Counted from the first letter of the stretch, positions 24,606 to 34,021 are shown. The stretch: DNA of 50,311 bases from Methylotenera_A sp040387515 (GCA_040387515.1 JAZKDP010000003.1:1-50311), one strand, 5' to 3'. Notes: generated from the letters alone by a model not told the origin. Translations and numbers: made by a program.

Positions 24606-26804
24606 TTATTTAATACGTGCAGGCCTTGCCGCGTTTTTCATATTGTTAAACGATTTCGGCAAACCACCATATTTCTTTGCTGGCAAAGGTTTATTGGATT
24701 TAAATGTACTGCCATCTGATTGACGGATAGCGCCCATTACCGCAGGTTGGAATGCTGGCACTAGATGTTTTTTGCTATTACCAATCAAATCCTCGCGCCC
24801 CATTTTTTTCAAGGCTTCGCGTAATATCGGCCAGTTCGCAGGGTCGTGATAACGAATAAACGCTTTATGCAGTTTGCGCACGCCACCTGCTTTTGGAATC
24901 GGCACATCTTCAGAATCTGCTGTCACTTTGCGTAGTGGATTTTTGCCGCTGTGGTACATCGCGGTCGCCATCGCCATTGGCGTGGGCGTAAAGTTTTGCA
25001 CTTGATCTAGTCTGAAATCGTATTTTTTTAGCCAAAGCGCAAGATTAAGCATATCGTCATCAGTCGTGCCAGGATGCGCCGCAATAAAGTATGGAATCAG
25101 ATATTGCTTTTTGCCCGCTTCTGCGCTGAATTTCTCAAACATGGCTTTGAATTCATCATACGCGCCCATGCCTGGCTTCATCATCTTGCTTAATACGTTT
25201 TCTTCAGAATGTTCTGGCGCGATTTTTAAATAGCCGCCAACATGATGCTGCACTAATTCTTTGACGTATTCTGGCGACTTAACCGCCAAGTCATAACGCA
25301 AGCCGCTGCTGACTAAGATCTTTTTAACACCTTTAATAGCGCGCGCTTTGCGATATAGTTGGATCAGCGCGCTATGATCTGTGTTCAAGTTTTCGCAAAT
25401 GCCAGGATAAACGCAGGACAGTTTTCGACACGATTGTTCGATTTTTTCAGACTTACAGGCGATGCGATACATATTCGCCGTTGGTCCGCCAAGGTCGGAA
25501 ATCACACCCGTAAAACCATCGACTTTGTCGCGAATCTCTTCTACTTCTTTCAGAATAGACTCTTCACTGCGGCTTTGAATAATGCGGCCTTCATGCTCGG
25601 TAATACTGCAAAACGTACAACCACCAAAACAGCCGCGCATGATATTCACACTAAAGCGAATCATCTCCCATGCTGGGATTTTGGCGTTTTTGTAGATTGG
25701 ATGCGGCGCACGCGCATATGGCATGTCGTAAACATAATCCATTTCTTTGGTCGTCAGCGGAATCGGCGGCGGATTTAACCACACTTCCCTGTCGCCATGT
25801 TTTTGCACCAGCGCACGTGCATTGCCTGGGTTGGCTTCTAAGTGCAGCACGCGCGAGGCATGCGCATACAAAATCGGGTCTTTTGATACGGCTTCATAAT
25901 CAGGCAAACGCACTACCTGCTTGCTTCTATCTGCTTTTGGCTTGCGCACGATGGTGATGGCATTAGTACCTGCTGGCAGTACTGGTTTTGCGCTACTCTC
26001 TTCTGTTGCGCAACTGGCATCTGCTTTGCCCATCTTCATTTCATATGGGTCAATCGGTTTATCAACCGTGCCAGGGCGATCTAGCTTGGTACTTTCAATC
26101 TCATCCCAACCTTCAGGAATCTGCTTGCGTAAAAAAGCTGTACCGCGAATATCTTGAATATCCGCGACTTTTTCGCCTTTAGCAATGCGATGTGTCAATT
26201 CAACCAGCGCACGCTCTGCATTGCCGTAAAGCAGAATATCCGCTTTAGAATCCACCAAAATACTGCGGCGCACTTTATCCGACCAATAATCATAATGCGC
26301 GATGCGGCGCAAACTGGCTTCAATGCTGCCCACCACAAGTGGCACTTGGCTGTAGGCCTCGCGACAGCGTTGTGAATACACTAAAACAGCCCTATCTGGC
26401 CGCTTATTAGGTGCGGCATCTGGCGTGTAAGCATCATCACTACGGATTTTTCTATCGGCGGTATAGCGATTGACCATGCTATCCATATTGCCGGCAGTAA
26501 TGCCAAAATATAGGTTAGGCTTACCTAATGCTTTAAATGCGCTGGAATTTTGCCAATCTGGCTGCGCAATAATCCCCACGCGAAAGCCCTGCGCTTCTAG
26601 CAAGCGGCCTACTAAAGCCATGCCAAAACTGGGGTGATCGATATAGGCATCACCAGTCACCAAAATAATATCGCAGCTATCCCAACCTAACGCATCCATC
26701 TCCGCGCGCGTCATCGGTAACATTTTGGCCGTGCCAAAACGCTTCGCCCAATATGGTCGATAGGTGTGAATCGGTTTCGCTAAATTATTGGTGTAGACTT
26801 CCAT
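24606..26804 (-). CDS. ygiQ: YgiQ-family radical SAM protein
   Basis: 732-residue radical S-adenosylmethionine protein. The N-terminal domain (SCDIILVTGDAYIDHPSFG) is followed by a linker and the radical SAM core with the iron-sulphur motif C-x3-C-x2-C (CFGGCTFCS, near residue 390), then SEENVLSKMMKPG and TPTPMAMATAMY. Its reaction is unknown; the family is widely conserved. Residues about 256-300 form a low-complexity Lys/Ala/Ser-rich insert before the core. A single gene diverging from aat. Confidence 0.92.
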   Translation of the reverse strand: MEVYTNNLAKPIHTYRPYWAKRFGTAKMLPMTRAEMDALGWDSCDIILVTGDAYIDHPSFGMALVGRLLEAQGFRVGIIAQPDWQNSSAFKALGKPNLYFGITAGNMDSMVNRYTADRKIRSDDAYTPDAAPNKRPDRAVLVYSQRCREAYSQVPLVVGSIEASLRRIAHYDYWSDKVRRSILVDSKADILLYGNAERALVELTHRIAKGEKVADIQDIRGTAFLRKQIPEGWDEIESTKLDRPGTVDKPIDPYEMKMGKADASCATEESSAKPVLPAGTNAITIVRKPKADRSKQVVRLPDYEAVSKDPILYAHASRVLHLEANPGNARALVQKHGDREVWLNPPPIPLTTKEMDYVYDMPYARAPHPIYKNAKIPAWEMIRFSVNIMRGCFGGCTFCSITEHEGRIIQSRSEESILKEVEEIRDKVDGFTGVISDLGGPTANMYRIACKSEKIEQSCRKLSCVYPGICENLNTDHSALIQLYRKARAIKGVKKILVSSGLRYDLAVKSPEYVKELVQHHVGGYLKIAPEHSEENVLSKMMKPGMGAYDEFKAMFEKFSAEAGKKQYLIPYFIAAHPGTTDDDMLNLALWLKKYDFRLDQVQNFTPTPMAMATAMYHSGKNPLRKVTADSEDVPIPKAGGVRKLHKAFIRYHDPANWPILREALKKMGREDLIGNSKKHLVPAFQPAVMGAIRQSDGSTFKSNKPLPAKKYGGLPKSFNNMKNAARPARIK

Positions 26805-26998
26805 GTGAGCTGAATAATAGACTGTACAAATATTAAGCGGGCATTTTACGCTCTAATTGCTTGATTAAAAAGCTAATATTTGTATGATTAATGTAATTTT
26901 GTGAGTAACTGGCTAAACTACGCAAGTTACATCATCATTGATGTTAATTTAATCAGCACCTTTCCCACTTAACTGGGAATCCATTACACAATATCAAA

Positions 26999-27703
26999 AT
27001 GAGCCACGGCTACTATCAACTCCCGACAGGAAAAGTCGCTGCAATTGAAAACGACTGCCCTTTCCCACCATTAAGCCAAGCATTAATTGAACCTAACGGC
27101 TTAATTGCCATAGGTGGCGATTTGTCTGCCGAGCGTTTATTAAATGCTTACAGCCAAGGTATATTTCCTTGGTTTAATACAGGCGAACCTGTCATGTGGT
27201 GGAGCCCAAACCCGCGCATGGTGTTATTTCCAAATGAGTTAAAAATTTCTAGCTCACTTAAAAAAACGCTTAAAAAAAACCTATTTGAAGTACGTTTTAA
27301 TAGCGAATTTCGTAAGGTAATCACCGCTTGCAGCGATTCCAAACGTAACCACCAAGCCAGCAGTAATCAGTCAAATACATGGATAAGCCAAGGCATGATT
27401 AATACTTACTGCGATTTACACAATATTGGTCATGCTATTTGCATGGAAAGTTGGCTCAACAATCAACTGGTTGGGGGCTGTTATGGCGTATTAATCAATA
27501 AGATGTTTTATGGTGAAAGCATGTTTCATACACAAACTGATGCCTCAAAAGTCGCCTTTGTACACATGGTTAATCATTTAAAAAATCAAGGTATCGGCAT
27601 GATTGACTGCCAAATGAAAACGCCACTTTTAACCAGCTTTGGTGGGCACGAAATTGATCGTCAAGAATTCATGCAAAAATTGACCAAGCTGGTAAACTTT
27701 TAA
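26999..27703 (+). CDS. aat: Leucyl/phenylalanyl-tRNA--protein transferase
   Basis: Adds Leu or Phe from aminoacyl-tRNA to proteins with N-terminal Lys or Arg, marking them for ClpS/ClpAP degradation (N-degron pathway). Family motifs are GLIAIGGDLSAERLLNAYSQG, FPWFN, WWSPNPRMV, ESWLNNQLVGGCYGV, FYGESMFH and DCQM. 234 residues is normal. It is followed after one base by bpt, the usual pairing. A 6-bp hairpin (TTCCCA/TGGGAA, 26962-26979) lies 20 bases before the ATG and may be fortuitous. Confidence 0.96.
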   Translation: MSHGYYQLPTGKVAAIENDCPFPPLSQALIEPNGLIAIGGDLSAERLLNAYSQGIFPWFNTGEPVMWWSPNPRMVLFPNELKISSSLKKTLKKNLFEVRFNSEFRKVITACSDSKRNHQASSNQSNTWISQGMINTYCDLHNIGHAICMESWLNNQLVGGCYGVLINKMFYGESMFHTQTDASKVAFVHMVNHLKNQGIGMIDCQMKTPLLTSFGGHEIDRQEFMQKLTKLVNF

Positions 27704-27704
27704 C

Positions 27705-28427
27705 ATGAGCTTACCCAATGAGCAGCCACTGCACAAACTGCAATTTTACGTCACCACGCCGTATAAATGCGGCTACCTGCCCAATAAACTCGCACAAAGT
27801 TTAATCGCCTCCCCACAGCATTTAATCGATGCCGGCGTCTACAACGGATTAATCAACCAAGGTTTCAGACGTAGTGGGAAATTTGCGTATAGACCACACT
27901 GCGAAAACTGCCGTGCCTGCATTGCGGTGAGATTAGTATTAAGTGCGTTTGCGCCAACACGCGGACAAAAACGCGCAAGTAAACAGCATGCCGATTTAAC
28001 TGCACAAGTATTACCATTGCACTATAACCAAAACCATTTTGAGCTATATAGCAGCTATCAATCACTACGTCATCACGACGAAAACACAATTGAAGCAAAG
28101 GATGACGAAGAGCAATATCGCCAATTTCTATGCCAAAGCAACGTGGAATCTCTGATGATTGAATTTAGAGACACTAATGACCAAATAAAAATCGTCAGTG
28201 TAGTTGATATGGTCAAAGATGGCGTTTCAGCGGTTTATACCTTTTACGATGCGCTTGAAACTAAAGCCAGCTATGGCACATACGCGATTATGTGGTTAGC
28301 CGAATGGACAAAAAACTTAAACTTAGCCTATTTATACTTAGGCTATTGGATACAAGATAGTCCAAAAATGGCGTATAAGCAAAAATTCAACCCACAAGAA
28401 AAACTGATTGATGGTGAATGGCAGTGA
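27705..28427 (+). CDS. bpt: Aspartate/glutamate leucyltransferase
   Basis: Transfers Leu from Leu-tRNA to N-terminal Asp or Glu. The N-terminal cysteine motif (YKCGYLP) and C-x2-C (CENCRAC) are typical of the ATE/Bpt family, followed by GQKRASKQ, YxLYSSYQSLRHH-like FELYSSYQSLRHHD and YLGYWIQDSPKMAYK. 240 residues. The start follows the aat stop by one base, so the two N-degron enzymes are translationally coupled. Confidence 0.95.
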   Translation: MSLPNEQPLHKLQFYVTTPYKCGYLPNKLAQSLIASPQHLIDAGVYNGLINQGFRRSGKFAYRPHCENCRACIAVRLVLSAFAPTRGQKRASKQHADLTAQVLPLHYNQNHFELYSSYQSLRHHDENTIEAKDDEEQYRQFLCQSNVESLMIEFRDTNDQIKIVSVVDMVKDGVSAVYTFYDALETKASYGTYAIMWLAEWTKNLNLAYLYLGYWIQDSPKMAYKQKFNPQEKLIDGEWQ

Positions 28428-28517
28428 GGTAACAAAAAGTAATTTGCTGAAATATGATGCAAAGCCCTGCATGCTACAATCGCGTTTTTGATTTTTAAAA
28501 CTCAGAGAACTTCGGCG

Positions 28518-29387
28518 TTGAAAAAACTCGTTATATTTGGTGTGGGCCTGATAGGCGGCTCGGTTGCATTGGCTTTGAAAAAAGCACGATTTACTTCGCA
28601 TATTGTTGGCGTTGGGCGCACAAAATCAAGCTTAGATGAAGCATTAAAATTGGGCGTGATTGATAGCGCAGAAACCGATATTTCCATGGCTTTAGATGGC
28701 GCTGACTTAGTGCTCATTGCTGCACCAGTCGCGCAAACGACTGCCATTTTACAAAGCATCAAACCACATTTAAATAAGCAAACCATCATTACCGATGCAG
28801 GTAGTACTAAAGGCGATGTGCTGGCGGCGGCGCATACTGTGTTGGGCACACAATTCAATCAGTTTGTCGGCAGCCACCCAATAGCAGGCGCAGAAAAATC
28901 GGGCGTTGCGGCTGCAAAAATCGATTTATTTTTTAACAAAAACGTCGTATTAACACCAACTGCAGAAACAAATACGGACGCCATTGCCAGCGTTACACAG
29001 CTTTGGCAAGCGTGTGGCGCAAATGTCAGCGAGATGTCCGCTGAAAATCATGATGGCATCTTTGCCGCAGTGAGCCATTTACCGCATTTGTTGGCGTTTG
29101 CCTTGGTGGATGATATTGCTGCGCGACCAAATGCCGCGCAATTGTTCAGCTTTGCCGCCAGCGGATTTAGAGATTTCACCCGTATCGCAGGTAGCCATCC
29201 CGAAATGTGGCGTGATATTAGCTTAGCCAATAAAACAGCGTTGCTAAATGAATTAAGTGCTTACCAATTAGAATTAAATCAATTAAAACAATTACTTGAA
29301 AATGAAGATGGTGCTGGACTACAAGCTTTATTTGAGCGTGCAAGTGTAGCGCGTAACAATTGGACAAAAAATAAAGAAAAAATTTAA
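28518..29387 (+). CDS. tyrA: Prephenate dehydrogenase
   Basis: NAD(P)-dependent oxidative decarboxylation of prephenate (or arogenate) to hydroxyphenylpyruvate (or tyrosine). The Rossmann motif is GVGLIGGSVALALK. Other motifs are SHPIAGAEKSG and VSHLPHLLAFAL, then GFRDFTRIAGSHPEMWRDI. The TTG at 28518 gives the typical N-terminus (KKLVIFGVGLIGG). A TTG at 28488 would add ten residues. The gene directly precedes aroA (stop to start three bases), so aromatic synthesis genes are clustered. Confidence 0.92.
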   Translation: MKKLVIFGVGLIGGSVALALKKARFTSHIVGVGRTKSSLDEALKLGVIDSAETDISMALDGADLVLIAAPVAQTTAILQSIKPHLNKQTIITDAGSTKGDVLAAAHTVLGTQFNQFVGSHPIAGAEKSGVAAAKIDLFFNKNVVLTPTAETNTDAIASVTQLWQACGANVSEMSAENHDGIFAAVSHLPHLLAFALVDDIAARPNAAQLFSFAASGFRDFTRIAGSHPEMWRDISLANKTALLNELSAYQLELNQLKQLLENEDGAGLQALFERASVARNNWTKNKEKI

Positions 29388-29390
29388 TTT

Positions 29391-30722
29391 ATGAAACAAG
29401 AGAAATTACTCCCCGCCAGCCGCGCAAAAGGCAGCATGACATTGCCAGGCTCAAAAAGCATTTCGAATCGTACTTTATTGTTGGCAGCGTTGGCTAGTGG
29501 CGTCACTGAAATTCATGATTTATTGGATTCTGATGATACCAATCGAATGCTGGAGTCTTTAGCGAAATTAGGCGTTGGTTGTGAGAATATCGCCAAAAAT
29601 ACTTGGCGCGTTACTGGCTGTGGCGGAAACTTCCCTAATAAAAACGCATCCTTATTTTTAGGCAATGCTGGCACAGCTTTTAGACCGTTAACTGCTGCTC
29701 TTGCACTATCTGGCGGACATTACAATTTAAGTGGCGTAGCGCGCATGCATGAGCGACCAATCGGCGATTTAGTCGATGCGTTGCGTCAAGCCGGCGCAAA
29801 TATCGATTACGCTGGAAATACTAGTTTTCCACCTTTGAACATTTCACCAGCCACATTAGATTTAAAGCAACCGATTCAAATTCGTGGCGATGTATCAAGT
29901 CAGTTTTTGACAGCGCTATTGATGGCTTTGCCGTTAAGTGGTCAACTAGCAACGATTGAGGTTATAGGCGAGCTAATTTCTAAACCTTACATTGAAATCA
30001 CGCTTAATTTAATGGCTAAATTTGGCGTAATAGTTAAGCGCGAAGGTTGGCAACGTTTTACCATATCAGCAAATAGTAGCTATAAAAGTATAAATCGATA
30101 TTTTGTTGAAGGCGATGCTTCATCAGCATCTTATTTTCTTGCTGCGGGAGTAATAGGCGGCGGTCCAGTAAGTGTTATTGGAATTAGTAAAGATAGTATT
30201 CAGGGCGATGTAAAATTTGCTTATGCTCTGGACCCAGATAAAACTGAGCCTTTATATACAACTATGCCGTTAAGCTATATGGGCGGAAATATCAGTTGGT
30301 TTGATAACAGAATGGAATCAAGCTTAGTTCCTGGTACTAAGCTTAAAGCAGTAAATCTAGACTGCAACCATATTCCAGATGCCGCGATGACTTTGGCGAT
30401 ACTGGCTTTATTTGCAGATGGCACAACCACTTTGCGCAATATCGCCAGCTGGCGAGTAAAAGAAACTGACCGGCTCACAGCAATGGCGACCGAATTACGT
30501 AAAGTGGGCGCAATTGTGGAAGAAGGCGCGGATTACTTAACCATTACACCACCCGAAAAATTAATACCGAATGCGGTTATTGATACTTATGACGACCACC
30601 GCATGGCAATGTGTTTCTCTTTAGTGAGTTTAGGCGGCGTGCCAATTACCATTAACGACCCTAATTGCGTGGCGAAAACTTTTCCCAATTATTTTGAAGA
30701 ATTTAAAAAACTAGTGAGCTAA
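29391..30722 (+). CDS. aroA: 3-phosphoshikimate 1-carboxyvinyltransferase (EPSP synthase)
   Basis: Sixth shikimate-pathway step, joining shikimate 3-phosphate and phosphoenolpyruvate. Motifs: LPGSKSISNRTLLLAALASG, LFLGNAGTAFRPLTAAL (class-I type), RGDVSSQFLTALLMALPL, GDASSASYFLAAG, NHIPDAAMTLA and KETDRL. 443 residues is slightly long because of a 14-16-residue insert near 281-296 (DPDKTEPLYTTMPLSY) that E. coli AroA lacks. The frame is intact on both sides. It begins the aroA-cmk-rpsA-ihfB order. Confidence 0.95.
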   Translation: MKQEKLLPASRAKGSMTLPGSKSISNRTLLLAALASGVTEIHDLLDSDDTNRMLESLAKLGVGCENIAKNTWRVTGCGGNFPNKNASLFLGNAGTAFRPLTAALALSGGHYNLSGVARMHERPIGDLVDALRQAGANIDYAGNTSFPPLNISPATLDLKQPIQIRGDVSSQFLTALLMALPLSGQLATIEVIGELISKPYIEITLNLMAKFGVIVKREGWQRFTISANSSYKSINRYFVEGDASSASYFLAAGVIGGGPVSVIGISKDSIQGDVKFAYALDPDKTEPLYTTMPLSYMGGNISWFDNRMESSLVPGTKLKAVNLDCNHIPDAAMTLAILALFADGTTTLRNIASWRVKETDRLTAMATELRKVGAIVEEGADYLTITPPEKLIPNAVIDTYDDHRMAMCFSLVSLGGVPITINDPNCVAKTFPNYFEEFKKLVS

Positions 30723-30752
30723 TGGGGTTAAGTAAGCGGTTAATCTGCTCAA

Positions 30753-30977
30753 TTAATGCATGTGTAACCAACCTAATTTCACGGTTTTGGCATATTTTTC
30801 AGGATTGTTTTGCTCGAATTTTTTCCAAGCTTTTTCGTGAAAGTAAAAAACCACGGTGTTGCAAGCTGGCTCGATAATTGCCAACAAGCCACCTACCATT
30901 ACGCTACCAGTTAACAAATAACCTACTGTGAATGCAACGGTAAAGTGTAAAATTGCAAACGAAATTGTTTTAGCCAT
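30753..30977 (-). CDS. DUF2061 small membrane protein
   Basis: 74-residue protein with two hydrophobic segments (ISFAILHFTVAFTVGYLLTG; VMVGGLLAIIEPACNTVVFY) and the family motif FHEKAWKKF. Function unknown. It lies on the opposite strand inside the aroA-cmk-rpsA group. AAGGAG precedes the ATG, and TTGACA with a TTTAAT 18 bases on is a plausible promoter of its own. Confidence 0.85.
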   Translation of the reverse strand: MAKTISFAILHFTVAFTVGYLLTGSVMVGGLLAIIEPACNTVVFYFHEKAWKKFEQNNPEKYAKTVKLGWLHMH

Positions 30978-31067
30978 GCTGGACTCCTTAAATGTATGAA
31001 TCCATTATTGTTCCATTAAAAAATTTAATCCAATTGATTGTCAAAATACTATTGATAAGTTTTACTT

Positions 31068-31733
31068 ATGCATAACACGCTTATTCCCGTTATTACCATT
31101 GATGGCCCGTCTGCCAGCGGAAAAGGCACTGTTGCCGAGCGCGTAGCAGAAAAACTTGGATTTCATTATTTAGACTCTGGTGCGCTATATAGAATAGTCG
31201 CATTTGCAGCCAATAAAAATAATATTGCATGGAATCAAGCAGATGCGCTTGGTGAATTAGCAAAAAAACTCCATATACAATTTACCAAAGGTGACATTTA
31301 TTTGAATGGCGACCGCATTACTGAAGCGGTTAGAAGCGAAGAAATGAGTCGCGGCGCGTCAGAGGTTGCTATTCATCCGCCCGTGCGTGACGTATTACTG
31401 AGCTTGCAGCGTAGTTTTCGCCAAGCACCTGGCTTGGTTGGAGATGGCCGTGATATGGGCTCTGTGATTTTTACAGATGCGCAATTAAAAATATTTTTAA
31501 CGGCCGATGTAGAAACGCGTGCAGAACGTCGCTACAAACAACTTATCAACAAGGACTTAACAGCTGACTACGGACAAATTTTAGCGGATCTACAAAGCCG
31601 TGATTTACGTGATAGTCAGCGCAGTGCTGCGCCACTCGTTCAAACAGTCGATTCGCTATTGCTGGACACCACGCATTGCAACATAGAGCAAGCGGTAGAG
31701 TTCGTTTTAAATGCTTATCAGAAATACCAATAA
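31068..31733 (+). CDS. cmk: Cytidylate kinase
   Basis: Phosphorylates CMP and dCMP. The P-loop is GPSASGKGT (residues 11-19). LDSGALYRIVA, the NMP-binding region and GRDMGSVIFTDAQLKIFLTA follow, then RRYKQL and RDLRDSQRSAAPL. 221 residues is usual. Its position ahead of rpsA is conserved in proteobacteria. No clear ribosome site precedes the ATG. Confidence 0.96.
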   Translation: MHNTLIPVITIDGPSASGKGTVAERVAEKLGFHYLDSGALYRIVAFAANKNNIAWNQADALGELAKKLHIQFTKGDIYLNGDRITEAVRSEEMSRGASEVAIHPPVRDVLLSLQRSFRQAPGLVGDGRDMGSVIFTDAQLKIFLTADVETRAERRYKQLINKDLTADYGQILADLQSRDLRDSQRSAAPLVQTVDSLLLDTTHCNIEQAVEFVLNAYQKYQ

Positions 31734-31782
31734 AAAACCTTAAAAAAACACTTAAAATTACCGCTAAAAAACCATTAAGTCA

Positions 31783-31811
31783 TTGAACTCATGCTATTTT
31801 TTGTGTAATAT
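31783..31811 (+). promoter_or_regulatory. Sigma-70 promoter and leader of rpsA
   Basis: TTGAAC-N17-TAATAT matches the housekeeping consensus, with a start expected near 31818. The 134-base leader holds a CCCAC/GTGGG hairpin (31871-31886) and a perfect 16-bp palindrome (TTTTCAAATTTGAAAA, 31901-31916). S1 is known to repress its own structured leader in enterobacteria; a similar use here is inferred. Confidence 0.7.
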
Positions 31812-31951
31812 GCACGATTCGTGTTAAGTTTAAAACAATATTAATGTTTAATTTAACGTTTAATAACTGCCCCACTGCTAGGTGGGAACGCTTACGGTAA
31901 TTTTCAAATTTGAAAAATGGCTTTAAGTAATTTTTTTAGGTATCTCTTTTA

Positions 31952-33469
31952 ATGGCTTCTACTTCTACTACCCCATCATCGATGGAATCTTTCGCCGCGC
32001 TTTTTGAAGAAAGCTTGGCACGTCAAGAAATGCGTTCTGGTGAAGTAATCACCGCCGAAGTTATCTTTATTGATAGCGATCACGTGATTGTTAACGCTGG
32101 TTTAAAATCTGAAAGCGTGATTGACGCTGCAGAATTCAAAAATGCTCAAGGTGAGCTTGAAGTGGCCGTTGGCGACTTTGTAAAAGTATGTATTGAAAAA
32201 TTGGAAGATGGCTTTGGCTCAACACAACTTTCTCGCGAAAAAGCGAAGAAAATGGAAGCTTGGCTTGATTTAGAAGATGCGATGAACGAAGGCCGCGTAG
32301 TTAAAGGTTTCGTATCTAGTCGCGTTAAAGGTGGTTTACGCGTTTCAGTTAATGGCATCATGGCTTTCTTGCCAGGTTCATTGGTGGATATTCGCCCAGT
32401 TAAAGACACTACTCCATTCGAAAACAAAGAGTGGGATTTCAAAGTTATTAAATTAGACCGCAAACGTAACAATATCGTGGTTTCTCGCCGTGCTGTAATG
32501 GAAGTGAGCATGGGTGCAGACCGTGAAGCGTTAATGGGTACATTGCAAGAAGGCGCAATCATTAAAGGTATTGTTAAAAACATTACTGATTATGGCGCAT
32601 TCGTTGATTTGGGCGGCATTGATGGCTTACTACACATTACCGATTTAGCATGGCGTCGCGTTAAGCACCCATCAGAAGTGCTTACAGTTGGTGAAGAGGT
32701 TGAAGCAAAAATCTTGAAATTTGATCAAGAAAAAAATCGTGTTTCATTAGGTATCAAACAATTAGGCGATGACCCATGGGTTGCATTAACTCGCCGCTAC
32801 CCAGTAAGCACACGCTTATTCGGTAAAGTTTCTAACATTACTGACTATGGCGCATTCGTTGAAGTAGAGCCAGGTATCGAAGGTTTGGTACACGTTTCTG
32901 AAATGGATTGGACCAACAAAAATATTCACCCAGGCAAAATCGCTCAATTAGGCGACGAAGTTGAAGTGATGATTCTTGAGATTGACGAAGATCGTCGTCG
33001 TTTATCATTAGGTATGAAACAGTGTAAAGCCAACCCTTGGGACGACTTCTCTGCTACACACGCTAAAAACGATAAAGTTTCTGGTCAAATCAAATCAATC
33101 ACTGACTTTGGCGTGTTTATCGGCCTAGCTGGCGGTATTGATGGTTTAGTACATTTATCTGATTTATCATGGACTCAAACTGGCGAAGAAGCGATTCGCA
33201 ACTTCAAAAAAGGTGACGAGTTACAAGCCATTATTTTAGCAATCGATGTTGAGAAAGAGCGTATTTCTCTAGGTGTTAAACAGCTGACAGAAGATCCATC
33301 AGGTGCAACACCTTCATCATCTAGCGATGACAAAGCAGCAAAACCTAAAGCAAAACCTGCTAAAGCTAAAGTTGAAGATAGCTCAACTAAAGCAGCAGAT
33401 GACGCAGCAGCTGCAGGTACAACTAACCTTGGCGCTTTATTAAAAGCAAAAATGGATAGCAAGAAGTAA
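31952..33469 (+). CDS. rpsA: 30S ribosomal protein S1 (five S1 domains)
   Basis: Binds mRNA and aids its docking on the 30S subunit. Five S1 domains can be seen at about residues 30-100, 115-185, 200-270, 288-358 and 375-445; NITDYGAFVDLGG and NITDYGAFVEVEPG are typical cores. At 505 residues it is shorter than the usual 550-570. The sixth S1 domain is missing and is replaced by a Ser/Lys/Ala-rich tail (AAKPKAKPAKAKVED) ending LGALLKAKMDSKK. No coding remnant of a sixth domain follows the stop. Confidence 0.95.
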   Translation: MASTSTTPSSMESFAALFEESLARQEMRSGEVITAEVIFIDSDHVIVNAGLKSESVIDAAEFKNAQGELEVAVGDFVKVCIEKLEDGFGSTQLSREKAKKMEAWLDLEDAMNEGRVVKGFVSSRVKGGLRVSVNGIMAFLPGSLVDIRPVKDTTPFENKEWDFKVIKLDRKRNNIVVSRRAVMEVSMGADREALMGTLQEGAIIKGIVKNITDYGAFVDLGGIDGLLHITDLAWRRVKHPSEVLTVGEEVEAKILKFDQEKNRVSLGIKQLGDDPWVALTRRYPVSTRLFGKVSNITDYGAFVEVEPGIEGLVHVSEMDWTNKNIHPGKIAQLGDEVEVMILEIDEDRRRLSLGMKQCKANPWDDFSATHAKNDKVSGQIKSITDFGVFIGLAGGIDGLVHLSDLSWTQTGEEAIRNFKKGDELQAIILAIDVEKERISLGVKQLTEDPSGATPSSSSDDKAAKPKAKPAKAKVEDSSTKAADDAAAAGTTNLGALLKAKMDSKK

Positions 33470-33567
33470 AAGTAGCAGTAAAAAGCTAGTTTGATGTTAA
33501 TCGATATTAATTTTAAGACGTTTTTACGTTTGATAATTACAAGCTAAATTAAAGGCAACTATAAGCC

Positions 33568-33852
33568 ATGACAAAATCAGAATTAATTAATTTATTAGCA
33601 GAGCGTTTTCCACAACTTGTTGTGAAAGACGCTGAGTTGTCGGTCAAAGCAATTTTAGATGCAATGACTGATAACTTATCAACTGGTGAGCGTATCGAAA
33701 TTAGAGGATTTGGTAGCTTCAGTTTAAATTACCGCCCGCCACGTTTAGGTCGTAATCCAAAAACTGGCAGTAAAGTTCAAGTACCTGCAAAACATGTACC
33801 ACACTTTAAAGCCGGTAAAGAGTTACGCGACCGCGTTGATTCAGCGACTTAA
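33568..33852 (+). CDS. ihfB: Integration host factor subunit beta
   Basis: DNA-bending nucleoid protein that pairs with IhfA. 94 residues with MTKSELINLLAERFP, the DNA-binding beta arm IEIRGFGSFSLNYRPPRLGRNPKTG and FKAGKELRDRV. The Pro that intercalates DNA lies in the GRNPKTG loop. It follows rpsA, as in other proteobacteria, and is closed by an intrinsic terminator. IHF also assists sigma-54 promoters, one of which is in this window (amt). Confidence 0.97.
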   Translation: MTKSELINLLAERFPQLVVKDAELSVKAILDAMTDNLSTGERIEIRGFGSFSLNYRPPRLGRNPKTGSKVQVPAKHVPHFKAGKELRDRVDSAT

Positions 33853-33877
33853 ATTAGCGATTACTATCAGTAATATT

Positions 33878-33908
33878 AAAAACGGCGCAAAATTTGCGCC
33901 GTTTTTTT
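33878..33908 (+). terminator. Intrinsic terminator after ihfB
   Basis: A GC-rich perfect hairpin (AAACGGCGCAAA and its complement) is followed by seven T residues. Confidence 0.92.
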
Positions 33909-34021
33909 ATTTGCAACATCTGCTCAAATATGTGAGTTTTTAAGTAACTTACTACAATCAATTAGTCATAAAGCTTAAGCTTGGGTAAAATACCCCCTAT
34001 ATAATTGGTTCAAGATTGATA

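Noticed and set aside
26962..26979. Hairpin TTCCCA/TGGGAA before aat as an operator
   Set aside because: Short 6-bp stem. The TGGGAAT half also occurs at two unrelated gene starts, which looks like chance.
29391..30722. Possible frameshift in aroA around the odd segment near residue 290
   Set aside because: All motifs before and after the segment are in one frame and the extra residues are bounded cleanly, so an in-frame insertion is the better reading.
33420..33567. Frameshift or lost sixth S1 domain remnant after rpsA
   Set aside because: No S1-like peptide appears in any frame between the stop and ihfB.
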